DNA from: an uncultured Shewanella sp.
GTDB taxonomy: Bacteria; Pseudomonadota; Gammaproteobacteria; Enterobacterales; Shewanellaceae
Reading direction: 5' to 3'
Length of the DNA stretch: 64,000 bases
Assembly (NCBI GenBank): GCA_947503555.1
Contig: CANNEE010000004.1
Coordinates: 124,001 to 188,000 of the forward strand
Within the stretch, counting starts at the first letter, position 1, and each line of letters opens with the position of its first letter. The notes beneath the pieces were generated by a model that searched no databases, was not told the origin of the DNA, and saw nothing but the letters and a program-made list of their open reading frames with translations. Positions 44,506-53,866 of the stretch are shown here, piece by piece. Both the position numbers and the translations under genes were made by a program.

Positions 44506-45261
44506 GTGATTAAAAAAATTATTTTAGGGTTGCTCATTTACCTAGTGTTTATGCTGGTGTTATTTCCAGCCAAAGTGGCCGTTTCATTGGCACCACTACC
44601 TAAGTTTGTGAAGCTATCTGAAGTCTCTGGTACCATCTGGAATGCCAATATTGCCAGTGTCAGCTTACCCCAAAGAACACTAGAGCAAGTTCAGCTGTCG
44701 ATTAAGCCATTAGCATTGTTGACTGGAAAGTTAGAAGCCGATGTCACTTTGGGCTCGCGCAGTACACCAGTAACTGGTAAGGCGCATATTATCGCCTCAA
44801 CTTCACACATCAAGGTGACAAACCTCAGTTTTGATGCGCCAGATAGTTTTGTTTTAGGCAATACCCGCTTACCTTTTAAAACCAAGGTCGATGGTGAGGT
44901 AAGTCTAGTGGTTTCCCTTGCTGAGCAAGGGAAGCCTTGGTGCAGTGCACTTAATGGTAAAGTGTTTTTGAATCAAACTCAGGTGGAAAATCAGTTTGGC
45001 CATTACCCCTTAGGCAATATCGAGCTAGGTTTAAGTTGTCTCGACGGTAAGGTGAAACTATCGACCGATGAGAAGCGTAACGATCTCGGGCTCAACGGTG
45101 ATATTTTGTTAGATGCTGGTAATAGAGTGAAAGTTACCGCCAAGATTCGCCCTACTGCTAAACAACCTGAAGATTTGACTCGTGCCCTTAGCTTCCTTGG
45201 CCGCCAAGATAGTCAAGGCTATTACCCTATTACTTACCAAGGCCGTATTCCCGGTATGTAA
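44506..45261 (+). CDS. gspN: Type II secretion protein GspN
   Basis: The protein has 251 residues from a GTG start with AGGATAGAG upstream. One N-terminal helix (IILGLLIYLVFMLVLFPA) anchors a periplasmic beta-rich domain (LPKFVKLSEVSGTIWNANIASV...). GspN is not needed in every type II system. It closes the operon, and the next element is a terminator that recurs at 53850. The secreted substrates are unknown from this window. Confidence 0.93.
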   Translation: MIKKIILGLLIYLVFMLVLFPAKVAVSLAPLPKFVKLSEVSGTIWNANIASVSLPQRTLEQVQLSIKPLALLTGKLEADVTLGSRSTPVTGKAHIIASTSHIKVTNLSFDAPDSFVLGNTRLPFKTKVDGEVSLVVSLAEQGKPWCSALNGKVFLNQTQVENQFGHYPLGNIELGLSCLDGKVKLSTDEKRNDLGLNGDILLDAGNRVKVTAKIRPTAKQPEDLTRALSFLGRQDSQGYYPITYQGRIPGM

Positions 45262-45287
45262 TTGAGCCTAGAATGGTATTGTTAATG

Positions 45288-45319
45288 AAAGCCAGCACTG
45301 AGTTGCTGGCTTTTTTATT
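45288..45319 (+). terminator. gspN terminator, copy A of a duplicated terminator
   Basis: AAAGCCAGCA (45288-45297) pairs with TGCTGGCTTT (45304-45313) around CTGAGT and ends in a T-run. The full 32 bases are identical to 53850-53881, and GTTAATG precedes both copies. The two copies bracket the Rhs region. Confidence 0.9.
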
Positions 45320-45866
45320 GCTCGAACTTGTATACACATAACTATTCAGAATTAGTTATAGCGATTTGTAGTCTTGAACTAGCTTCTCGGATACTGGAGC
45401 GTAATTAACCATGATAATTAAGTCGAATGCTATAGTTTTTATAAGTAAATGGTTTTTATTTTAATTTAGAGCTAATTAGTGTTTTGCTATCGGGGTATTT
45501 TCATGCCATTAAGGGTTATTAGCGTCATATAAATAAGGCGTGTTACATAATTTACGGATTATTTATTCTGGTTTCTGTACGGATTATTTATTCTGGTTTC
45601 TGTGCGGATTATTTTATTCTGGTTTGTGTACGGATTGTTTATTTAGCTTGATGCATGGATTGTTTTTTATATTGTTCGGTTTTTCTGTTTGCGAGTGATT
45701 ATATGGAATGCTGAATGGTATATTTTTATTTTATCTCGTCAATATTGCTGTGTTTGTCACATTTTCTTGTAAATATGCAATTAAAAATTAAGTTGGCTTA
45801 ATTAAATTTTTTATAAGGTGTATAAGTAGGGTTGATTTTGCTCTGTATGTATATGGAAGTATAAGT
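45320..45866 (+). other. AT-rich leader region before the Rhs gene
   Basis: No gene is seen in these 547 bases. Base composition is clearly AT-richer than the secretion operon, with tandem repeats at 45554-45653. The promoter of the Rhs gene should be here, but too many A/T boxes are present to choose one. A ribosome site close to AGTATAAGT before the ATG is weak. Confidence 0.5.
45554..45653 (+). repeat. 25-bp tandem repeats upstream of the Rhs gene
   Basis: Unit ACGGATTATTTATTCTGG plus TTTCTGT occurs at 45554-45578 and 45579-45603 without change. It recurs as a 26-base variant at 45604-45629, then as a decaying copy from 45630. A weaker copy may follow at 45654. The array lies about 215 bases before the Rhs ATG and could be a slippage-prone promoter element. 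Confidence 0.85.
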
Positions 45867-48800
45867 ATGTATCGGATTTTGAAGTTTGCCTTTGTTGCGT
45901 TATTTGCTTTACAAGTATTATCAGCTTTTGCTAGGCCATTTTCATTTTTAGGGGGGCCGATACTGGGGCCTATTAACCCTAGTGCTGAACAACTCCCAGA
46001 TATACCTCTAGAAGGCATGAAAGAGGGAGACCAAGTAGTACTATATTGGAATAAAGTATTTACTGGTTATACCCAAGTCTTCTCAAACTATAAGGGAACT
46101 TACCCTCAGTACTATATATTTGAGTCCTCTGATGGCGTGAACTGGGATGAAGTCTATCAAGAGATTGATAGGTCAGATTGCTTTGGTGGTTACTGTCCCA
46201 AACACGTAACTCTCTCCAATCGACAAGGTTCTCGTTATGAATATCGTTTAGTTCAATGCCTAGTTTCTGAAGGATGGGGTAATATTCAAAGAGAATGTAG
46301 CAGCGGAGAAATACCATTAATAGTCGGCTCTAATGCTATTTCCCCTCCTTCAAATATTACGGTGCCCAGAGTGAGTCATGATGGTGTTATTAAGGTGTCA
46401 TGGCCGTTTAATGTGGGGGCAAACGGATATGAGATTGAAGAGAAGTATAACCAAGGAAGTTGGAAGTCCCTTGATCCAAGTAAAATTGATGGGGACGTCG
46501 CTAAGCGGATAGTTTTTTACATTAGAACGGGCTTAGTACCGGGACAATATGTATATCGTGTGAAGGCTTGTAATGACAACACGTGTAGCGATTGGGCGAA
46601 CTCTAGTGTGGTTACAGTTGATGATAACCCAGAGGCTAATGAGAGGCCTAATTTTGTATCTAACCCTTTAGCTGGAACTGATTATGGTGAAGTCGTTGGT
46701 TCTATAGAAGGTGAGTTAAAGGTGACTCCTATGGGGTCTGCTACCTATTCAATGGCCATCGAGCAGGCGCCTGGTACTGCTGGTTTAACACCTAACTTGG
46801 GGTTAAGTTATGACAGTAGCCAAGGAAACGGTTGGTTAGGTGTTGGTTGGAGTATTAATGGTATTTCGGTTATTAGCCGTTGTGCGCAAACAAAAGAACA
46901 AGATGGAAAGTCTGCCGCAATAAGCTTTTCATCCAGCGATCGATTTTGTTTAGATGGGAAAAAACTGCTGGTTCAAGGTGATGCTCGTCATTATGGCAGA
47001 TATGGCACCAGGTACCTTTTTGAGAACAAGGAGCCTATGCATATCGAAATCACTGCAACTGATTCCTATGGGCCGAGTGAGTTTACGATTAAGAGTATTG
47101 ATGGCTCCAAGCTTATTTATAAAGCTTTATATACAAATCGCATTGATGGTGATGCTAGCAGGCCAGCAATTGCTTGGCCATTAGCTAAGAAGATTGATGT
47201 TTCAGGCAATGAAATAACCTATGAATATGAATTCAGTTCAAATGCCACCCTTAGCTACCGATTAAAAAGGGTGAGCTATGCACAAGGGTTAAATAAAATT
47301 GAATTTGATTACGAAGATAGACCCGATAAAGTGATGGGCTACTCTGGTGGTTATCAGTTTAATGTCAATAAGCGTTTGAAGTCTGTCACCTCTTATTCTG
47401 GCTATGCAGAGCTGAGAAAATATGAACTGGAATACATTAAAGCTGTGGTATCGGGCCGAAGCTTAGTCAGGTCAATTCAAGCAAGCAGAGGCTCTAGCTA
47501 TTTACCTAAAACGGTATTTGATTGGCAGCAAGGAAATCAAGAGTTTTCTTCTATTATAAAGCTAGATAGAGGAACTGCTTATCATGATACCCGAATTCAA
47601 AGGGTGCTACCTTACTTACTATTAGACATGAATGGTGACGGAAAACTGGATTATTGGAAAGTGAGAAACCGCTCTAACGATAGTACCGATGATGTGTTAT
47701 TTATTACAGGTGGTGATAAGTTTGAAGAAATTCAATACCATAGCAACCTAGCCTCTCTAGAGTTTAGAACCAGTGCAAAGGTTATGGATGTTGATAATGA
47801 TGGTCGTGATGATGTGTTGTTTTCAAAAAATGGACAGTGGCATATCTATCGTTCTATTCTAAATCCCTCAAATCCTAATGATGTTTTATATCAGTTGGAT
47901 AGTCCTATTAACCTTGGGATTAGTTCGTTAAATCATTCCGTTAAAATTGCAGATTTCAATAGTGATGGATTTCCAGATATATCATATTTATATAATAAAG
48001 AAATTTACATCAGTTATAATATAAAAAAAGGTAACTATAGAGGATTTTTAGAGCCTGTCCGTTTTGTTGTTCCTGAATTAGAAAGCTTCTTTAATTCGAT
48101 GAGTAATGATCGTTTTTCGAGTCTTACTCATGCAGGTGCTTATTTTCGTAATGCTACTACATTAACTGAATATTATGATAATTTTTTTAAAATTATTGAT
48201 ATGGATGGTGATGGTAAAAATGAACTGCTGATTGGTATACCAACTAAGAAAATTGTAGTACATGGTTTTCAAGATAGTGACAATGTGTCGACCGAGGGGA
48301 AGTGGACTGTATATAGTATTGGAGATTCACTTGAAAAACTATACGAACTAGGAACTCTAAATCTAGTAAATTATAGCTATCTTGAAGTTGCCGGAATAGA
48401 ACATGGTGCTTGGCATAGTGAACATAATGTTCGTCAGTATATGGGTATCATGGATTTTAATGGTGATGGATTGAAAGATGCTTACTATTTTAAAAGAAGT
48501 GATGCAGGAGATCCTGGTGGAAGAGGTATACATAAAAATTTGTATGTATCCCTTAATTTGGGGAATGGTGCGTTTGGTAAAGAAATAGATTTTGGAAGAG
48601 TGTCACTTCAAGGTATAGAAGCAAACGTTGTAGATTATTTGCTTAATGACTATAACTCTGATGGCTATATTGACTTAGTTTTATATGAAAATTGGAATCA
48701 GAATGAAAAATTGTCTGTTAGATACTTTAATGGTGAAAAGGTGGCCTCTAGTGTACAAACAGAAATTCAGTATGATCCAGGAATAATTAATAAGCTTGTT

Positions 48801-51800
48801 GATGTAAATGGTGATGGCAATTTAGATTATCTTATGCTTAGAGGACGTCTACATCAATGGCTATCCACCAGTCCTATTCGCGATGTGATGACCAAGGTGA
48901 CAGATGGCTTTGAGCATGCTACTCAGATTAACTATGGTACTATAACAGAAGCCAAAGCAGCTGATTATTATGTTAAGGAAACTGATGGTCACACTAAGGT
49001 ATGGGGTAATGGAGGCCTTGTTGTTGATGTTAATCAGCCATATAAGGTGGTGACATCTGTTCAAAGCCAAGACAGTTATCTTGTATATCAATATAAGGGC
49101 TTAAAAGCACAGTTTGGTCGAGGCATGCTCGGCTTTTCTCAAGTGTCCAACTATGAGCGTTTAACATCGACAAAACGAATAGCTACATACCGTCAAGACT
49201 TTCCTTATTCGGGGAAAGTGGTCAAAGAGCAAACATCGTATATTGACAATCTAAGTATTGTTAGCCCAGGGAGTATTACTTGCTCCCCAAGTACGACCTG
49301 CAGAGAGTTTTATGCTGGGCTCTATACAACTAGGGTAAAACCATTAGAGATAACTAATAGGACGTATAAGCGCTATAAAGGCAATGGCTACCTCTATCCA
49401 GAGCGAGTAGATGAACACAAATTTGATGTTAATTCTGGGCGACAGCTATCGCTGACAACTACATTGAGACAGCAACCAGATGATTGGGGACATTTTGGTC
49501 GAGTAACCAAAACAATATCTGGTGATGGTTGGCATAAAGTCGTTCAAGACAAAGTGTATGACGATTACGGCTCTTACCTTGGGGGACGTTTAAAGCATCA
49601 AACACAAACCTATAGTCGTAGTGATGTAGGTTCTTCTGTGGTCGTCAAAAAGCATTTTGGCTATGACACTCTAGGGCGTTTAGAGTATGAAGAAATTGAT
49701 GGTAGTGAGGGAAGTGGTAACGCTGTTAATGACCCCAGCGGGGCCAATTATTACTCTAAGCAGAGCTATACCCGCAATCAGTTTGGTAATGTTACTCTAA
49801 CTAAGGTAGAGGGTGATGGCTTTGTTACTCGTGTCACCGAAAATCGTTATGACTCTTATGGTCGCTATGTCACAAAAGAGATCAAACACAGAGGGTTTCC
49901 TAGTGATGATTTTACTTTAGAGACGACAACGCAATACCATTCAGTATTTGGTACTCCGCAGAAAATTACATCCGCAAATGGTCAAGTGAGCCGACTGGGC
50001 TACAGTCAGCTGGGACGCCTAAATTACAAATGGGCGCCTGATGGTAGTTATTCAACGATTGACCAGAAAAGGTGTACTGGAAATTGTGTCGCTGGCGCAT
50101 GGTATTACCAGAAAACGACACAGAGTCATGGTGAAGATACCATAGAGTATTTTGATAATCGCCATAGAAAGTTGGCTGAGAAGACGCTAGTGGTACGCGC
50201 TTATAATGGTAGCACTACCAGTAAAGCTTGGCGTTGGACTCGCTTTCGTTACGATGCCTTAGGTCGTATTACTGCAACCTCTATTCCACATTTCAGTGAT
50301 ATGGGACTCAGTCAGCTATCTCAAGGTACTAGCATAAGTGATTTACCTCAAGGGTATTTAGGGGTGGGTTATGATGCAATCGGACGTAAAGTGCAAACAA
50401 CCGATGCCAAGGGTAACCTCTGGACGATAGGTTATAACGATAAAACGGAAACTTCTACCGATCCCGATGGCCGAACTTCCACTAAAGTGGTCAATATGGC
50501 GGGCGAGCTATTAGCCTCTATTGATGTAGACGGTAATCGTTTAAGTTACACCTATAGTGCAGATGGCAAATTAGAGAAGGTAATCAGGCAAGGGCAAGAG
50601 GGACAGGTTGTTACTCAGAACTTTTACGATCATCTAGGTCGTAAAGTGAAAATGATCGACCCAGATAAAGGGACGTTAGAATACAGATATGACGGTTTAG
50701 GGAACTTGATTTGGCAGCGAGACAATAAAGGCCAAGTCACCACTCAGGCGTTTGATGGATTAAATCGCATGCTTTGGCGAAAGCGGGCTTATAGTAATGG
50801 CCGCTTAGATCAACATACCAGCTGGCATTATGACACTAAGCAGTACGGTAAAGGCTTAGTTGCCAGCATAGAAGATCATACTAACCAGTTGACCCAAGAG
50901 TTTGACTATCACTGGTTGTCTAAACCTAAGCGTAAAACGATTAAGTTAGGCAGTGGCGCATCACAGCAGACCTTTGTCGAACGAACTCTATTCTTAGGCC
51001 CTGAGGACGCCTTTGCTCCAAAAGTGGAAATCGACGCCACGGGTTATGGTATTGGCTATACCTATGCATCTAATGTGGTAGTGAAAAAGCATAATCTTAG
51101 AGACAACAAACTCTTGTGGCAGTTTGGTGAGCAAACTGCATTTGGCAAAGCTAAATCCTATCGCTTAGGCAATGGTTTAACCACGACTCAAGGTTATGAT
51201 GAACTTTCGGGCAATTTAATTAGCATTCAGACGGGGCGATATGCCTCTGTGCAGAACTTAAGTTATCGCTTTGATCGCTATGGGGATTTAGAGTTTAGAG
51301 AAGATTTGCTAAACAATGTCAGAGAAGACTTTACCTACGATAATCTGCATCGCTTAACCGATGTGACCTTAGTTAATAGCAGTGGTCGCCATCAGTATAG
51401 TGTGAGTTATGATGCGTTGGGTAATATTCGCAGTAAAACGGGTGTGGGCACTTACCATTATGATTTATCAAGGCCACATGCGGTTAGCCGTATTACCGGT
51501 GGTGATTTAGCTGGAAGCTTTAGCTATGACGCAAATGGCAATATGACCCAAGGTGGTGGGCGTAGTCGAGTCGATTACAATACCCTTGATAAGCCAACCT
51601 ATATTGCTGCGGCAAGCAATAGCACAGCATTTAGCTATGGCTTTGACGGCGTGCGCTTTAAGCGGGTCGATAATTATAACGGTAGCCGCAAGCAGACCCT
51701 GTACATAGGCAATGTCGAATTTGTGAGTAAAAATGGTATCACCAGTTTAGTGCAGCGTCATCTTGCTGGGGTGGCAGTAGAGATGGAGTACTTTGGCAAC

Positions 51801-53096
51801 AATAGTCGCCGTGAGTTGAACTTCCTCTATCGCGACCATTTAGGCTCTGTGACTGTGATGACCAATGCCTCTGGTGCCATCATCAACGAGAGTAGTTTTG
51901 ATGTTTGGGGGCAGCGTCGCCCTATGGATACGGGTATGGCGCATCCACTCAAACAGTTGAATAAGGCGGCTATTTCCGCCCATGCAGATTATAACCGTGG
52001 TTATACGGGCCATGAACATATCGATGAGTTAGGCATTATTCATATGAATGGCCGAGTCTATGACCCTAGGCTAGCGCGTTTCTTATCGGTAGACCCTATT
52101 GTTGCCGATGGTACTAACCTACAGACTTATAATCGTTATAGTTATGTTCGCAATAACCCGCTTAATGCAACCGATCCGAGTGGATACAACCCGTTATTTA
52201 TTGTTAATGTTATTGTTAGTGCGCTTGTTGCTGATGGTGTAATTACAGGGGTTTTAGCCGTCGCGTATTATATTTATACTGCGTATTCGATAGTTGATTC
52301 ACTGTATAATGTGGTGCAGGCTTTCAAGTATGGTGGAGGAGATGCTGGCCTGATTATTTCTGCTGCTCAGTCGATATATTCAGCCTATGGCATGGTGGCA
52401 GGATTAGCGAAAGCGTCTACGTCGAGTAATGTGACGGAAGGGGTTGAGGGGAGTTCGAAGCGCACGAATAAGGTTGTAGATTATTCCGAACCAGACTTTT
52501 CAAAATTCGACTTATCGAAAACGGATGCAAAAATTGCTGAGGCTTTATATGGTGATTTACATGGAAATGATTTTGGTGTAACAGCTGGAATTAATTGGGC
52601 TGAAATGCCTGTTCCACCGCAATATGTTATGGATGGTGTAGTTGGCTTTGGAGATGGTGCTTTTAATGCTATAACATTCGGTTTGGGTGATTTAGATGAA
52701 ATCCGTAAGGCAATGGGTATAGATGGTGGAGTGAATTTAAATTCTGATGCTTACAATAATAGCTATATAGTGGGAGCTATTAATGGAGGGGGCGCAGTTG
52801 GTGGAGCTCTGGGCCTTGTTGGTAAAGGTGTAAAGGGATTTGAATATTCTCATTTTATTCCTCAACGTTATTTGAAAAACTATGGTATAACTAGATCATG
52901 GAGACCTGCAATAAATGGAACTTATGTTCCTAAATTGTATCACGCATTAACGGATAAGTTCCGATATAGGTTTCTTCCTAGAACCTTTAAAATCCAGTAT
53001 GGTTTACAATCTCCAATACCACAGGGGGTTCAGCAACTTCTTAGAACCCCTCCTGTTATAGTAGGTTCAGGCTTAGGTGCAACTAGTGATAGGTAA
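45867..53096 (+). CDS. Giant SpvB/FG-GAP/YD-repeat (Rhs-type) exported polymorphic-toxin-like protein
   Basis: The protein has 2409 residues. A Sec signal (residues 1-22) is followed by two FnIII-like segments (about 45-155 and 158-253), an SpvB/TcdB-like N-terminal domain (from about 272), and seven FG-GAP/VCBS calcium-type motifs of the form D-x-N/D-x-D-G (near residues 586, 639, 694, 776, 860, 925, 976). A YD-repeat shell runs from about 1260 to 2060. The Rhs core-end motif is RLARFLSVDP to NPLNATDPSG (2067-2105). After it comes a variable 300-residue C-terminus with a hydrophobic stretch, a Gly-rich pre-toxin segment, and a final domain with EYSHFIPQRYLK and KLYHALTDKFRYRF. By family knowledge the shell encloses and releases the C-terminal toxin. 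No catalytic family was identified. It lacks the PAAR/VgrG parts of T6SS-loaded Rhs proteins. Confidence 0.85.
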   Translation: MYRILKFAFVALFALQVLSAFARPFSFLGGPILGPINPSAEQLPDIPLEGMKEGDQVVLYWNKVFTGYTQVFSNYKGTYPQYYIFESSDGVNWDEVYQEIDRSDCFGGYCPKHVTLSNRQGSRYEYRLVQCLVSEGWGNIQRECSSGEIPLIVGSNAISPPSNITVPRVSHDGVIKVSWPFNVGANGYEIEEKYNQGSWKSLDPSKIDGDVAKRIVFYIRTGLVPGQYVYRVKACNDNTCSDWANSSVVTVDDNPEANERPNFVSNPLAGTDYGEVVGSIEGELKVTPMGSATYSMAIEQAPGTAGLTPNLGLSYDSSQGNGWLGVGWSINGISVISRCAQTKEQDGKSAAISFSSSDRFCLDGKKLLVQGDARHYGRYGTRYLFENKEPMHIEITATDSYGPSEFTIKSIDGSKLIYKALYTNRIDGDASRPAIAWPLAKKIDVSGNEITYEYEFSSNATLSYRLKRVSYAQGLNKIEFDYEDRPDKVMGYSGGYQFNVNKRLKSVTSYSGYAELRKYELEYIKAVVSGRSLVRSIQASRGSSYLPKTVFDWQQGNQEFSSIIKLDRGTAYHDTRIQRVLPYLLLDMNGDGKLDYWKVRNRSNDSTDDVLFITGGDKFEEIQYHSNLASLEFRTSAKVMDVDNDGRDDVLFSKNGQWHIYRSILNPSNPNDVLYQLDSPINLGISSLNHSVKIADFNSDGFPDISYLYNKEIYISYNIKKGNYRGFLEPVRFVVPELESFFNSMSNDRFSSLTHAGAYFRNATTLTEYYDNFFKIIDMDGDGKNELLIGIPTKKIVVHGFQDSDNVSTEGKWTVYSIGDSLEKLYELGTLNLVNYSYLEVAGIEHGAWHSEHNVRQYMGIMDFNGDGLKDAYYFKRSDAGDPGGRGIHKNLYVSLNLGNGAFGKEIDFGRVSLQGIEANVVDYLLNDYNSDGYIDLVLYENWNQNEKLSVRYFNGEKVASSVQTEIQYDPGIINKLVDVNGDGNLDYLMLRGRLHQWLSTSPIRDVMTKVTDGFEHATQINYGTITEAKAADYYVKETDGHTKVWGNGGLVVDVNQPYKVVTSVQSQDSYLVYQYKGLKAQFGRGMLGFSQVSNYERLTSTKRIATYRQDFPYSGKVVKEQTSYIDNLSIVSPGSITCSPSTTCREFYAGLYTTRVKPLEITNRTYKRYKGNGYLYPERVDEHKFDVNSGRQLSLTTTLRQQPDDWGHFGRVTKTISGDGWHKVVQDKVYDDYGSYLGGRLKHQTQTYSRSDVGSSVVVKKHFGYDTLGRLEYEEIDGSEGSGNAVNDPSGANYYSKQSYTRNQFGNVTLTKVEGDGFVTRVTENRYDSYGRYVTKEIKHRGFPSDDFTLETTTQYHSVFGTPQKITSANGQVSRLGYSQLGRLNYKWAPDGSYSTIDQKRCTGNCVAGAWYYQKTTQSHGEDTIEYFDNRHRKLAEKTLVVRAYNGSTTSKAWRWTRFRYDALGRITATSIPHFSDMGLSQLSQGTSISDLPQGYLGVGYDAIGRKVQTTDAKGNLWTIGYNDKTETSTDPDGRTSTKVVNMAGELLASIDVDGNRLSYTYSADGKLEKVIRQGQEGQVVTQNFYDHLGRKVKMIDPDKGTLEYRYDGLGNLIWQRDNKGQVTTQAFDGLNRMLWRKRAYSNGRLDQHTSWHYDTKQYGKGLVASIEDHTNQLTQEFDYHWLSKPKRKTIKLGSGASQQTFVERTLFLGPEDAFAPKVEIDATGYGIGYTYASNVVVKKHNLRDNKLLWQFGEQTAFGKAKSYRLGNGLTTTQGYDELSGNLISIQTGRYASVQNLSYRFDRYGDLEFREDLLNNVREDFTYDNLHRLTDVTLVNSSGRHQYSVSYDALGNIRSKTGVGTYHYDLSRPHAVSRITGGDLAGSFSYDANGNMTQGGGRSRVDYNTLDKPTYIAAASNSTAFSYGFDGVRFKRVDNYNGSRKQTLYIGNVEFVSKNGITSLVQRHLAGVAVEMEYFGNNSRRELNFLYRDHLGSVTVMTNASGAIINESSFDVWGQRRPMDTGMAHPLKQLNKAAISAHADYNRGYTGHEHIDELGIIHMNGRVYDPRLARFLSVDPIVADGTNLQTYNRYSYVRNNPLNATDPSGYNPLFIVNVIVSALVADGVITGVLAVAYYIYTAYSIVDSLYNVVQAFKYGGGDAGLIISAAQSIYSAYGMVAGLAKASTSSNVTEGVEGSSKRTNKVVDYSEPDFSKFDLSKTDAKIAEALYGDLHGNDFGVTAGINWAEMPVPPQYVMDGVVGFGDGAFNAITFGLGDLDEIRKAMGIDGGVNLNSDAYNNSYIVGAINGGGAVGGALGLVGKGVKGFEYSHFIPQRYLKNYGITRSWRPAINGTYVPKLYHALTDKFRYRFLPRTFKIQYGLQSPIPQGVQQLLRTPPVIVGSGLGATSDR

Positions 53097-53103
53097 GCAT
53101 GTT

Positions 53104-53535
53104 ATGTGGATAATCAAATTTTTTTCAGGATTAAAATTGCTATTTGTTCACCCTTGTATTGTTATTGGGGGGAGGAAGTCAGTAGCGATGCTACCACTTG
53201 AAAAATTATTAATGGAAGAATTTAGATCAAGACTTTCTAGAGAGGAAGTTGATATTCTTAATTCCCAACTTGATGAAATTAATCTTGTAGAAAGACTTTA
53301 TGAAGATAAATCAATCGTTACTTTTAATAAAGTGAAAGGGGCCGGTTTTAGTTTGAAAAGAGAACGTAAATTTGAATCTGATGCTGATGAGTATAAAATG
53401 ATGAGGGTTGCATTTGAAATTGAAGGTTTACAGTTGTATGCGGATTTTTATATTGTCTTTGGGAACTTTTTCTCAATAGAAATTAACTCTGATATAAGTA
53501 GTTATGTTAACTTAGAAAGTATAAAAGTAATGTAG
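53104..53535 (+). CDS. Small gene in immunity position after the Rhs toxin end
   Basis: The protein has 143 residues, starting seven bases after the Rhs stop. The frame opens at 53077, but the ATG at 53104 gives MWIIKFFSGLKLLFVHPCIV. The protein then continues with charged helices (LEKLLMEEFRSRLSREEVDI) and a beta-rich half (VTFNKVKGAGFSLKRERKF...LYADFYIVFGNFFSIEIN). No family is recognised. It is AT-rich like the Rhs C-terminal coding end and ends at a region of mobile debris. In Rhs loci the gene in this place normally encodes the specific inhibitor of the C-terminal toxin, so immunity is inferred only from position. Confidence 0.6.
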   Translation: MWIIKFFSGLKLLFVHPCIVIGGRKSVAMLPLEKLLMEEFRSRLSREEVDILNSQLDEINLVERLYEDKSIVTFNKVKGAGFSLKRERKFESDADEYKMMRVAFEIEGLQLYADFYIVFGNFFSIEINSDISSYVNLESIKVM

Positions 53536-53553
53536 GGGTATCAAGACATATAT

Positions 53554-53606
53554 GGACGCTCCAGTTGAGTCAAGACAATAATGTGCCTGCGAAGGGCAGG
53601 GCGTCC
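53554..53606. repeat. REP-like palindromic element
   Basis: GGACGC (53554-53559) pairs with GCGTCC (53601-53606), and CCTGC/GCAGG (53586-53590 and 53596-53600) form an inner hairpin with a GAAGG loop. The decamer TATCAAGACA flanks it on both sides (53539-53548 and 53615-53624). A palindrome next to a RAYT-like transposase fragment is the arrangement expected for a REP element, but a single copy cannot prove it. Confidence 0.45.
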
Positions 53607-53695
53607 GCAAAATTTATCAAGACACCCATAATAAATGGCGCATTGATTCAGCTCTGACTAAACTTAAGCAACTTACGTTTGGTTTGAAGCTGATT

Positions 53696-53774
53696 ATGCC
53701 TCGTCCTCGTAGAACTCAAATCATTCTCTCAGAGGCCTAAATGTCACTATTACGTGGTTTGTCAAATAAGTTAG
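53696..53774 (+). pseudogene. Degenerate N-terminus of a REP-associated (Y1/IS200-like) transposase
   Basis: From the ATG the frame reads MPRPRRTQIILSEA then stops. One frame over, it continues PKCHYYVVCQIS and stops again. RAYT transposases of gammaproteobacteria begin MPRPRRTQ-x-SLSETPYYHxVSRCVRR, by my recollection of the family, so both pieces align with one start broken by a frameshift. Everything after about 26 codons is missing. Upstream, an in-frame stretch back to 53583 (from CACEGQGVRKIYQD to LKLI) is of unknown origin. Confidence 0.5.
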
Positions 53775-53801
53775 TGGCTAGGTATCCCTAGGTTGAGCAA
53801 G

Positions 53802-53866
53802 AGCACTGATCGAACACAAACTCAGTGCTTACTGATTAGTTAATGCAATAAAGCCAGCACTGAGTT
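53802..53866 (+). promoter_or_regulatory. Three-part alternative-pairing element before terminator copy B
   Basis: AGCACTGA (53802-53809) can pair with TCAGTGCT (53822-53829). The latter, extended to AACTCAGTGCT (53819-53829), can instead pair with AGCACTGAGTT (53856-53866), which lies inside the terminator stem. The two pairings exclude each other, as in an attenuator. It may be only a by-product of terminator duplication. Confidence 0.4.

Noticed and set aside
46060-46317. Antisense ORFs within the Rhs gene
   Set aside because: They are shadow frames of a continuous 2409-codon gene with recognisable domains.
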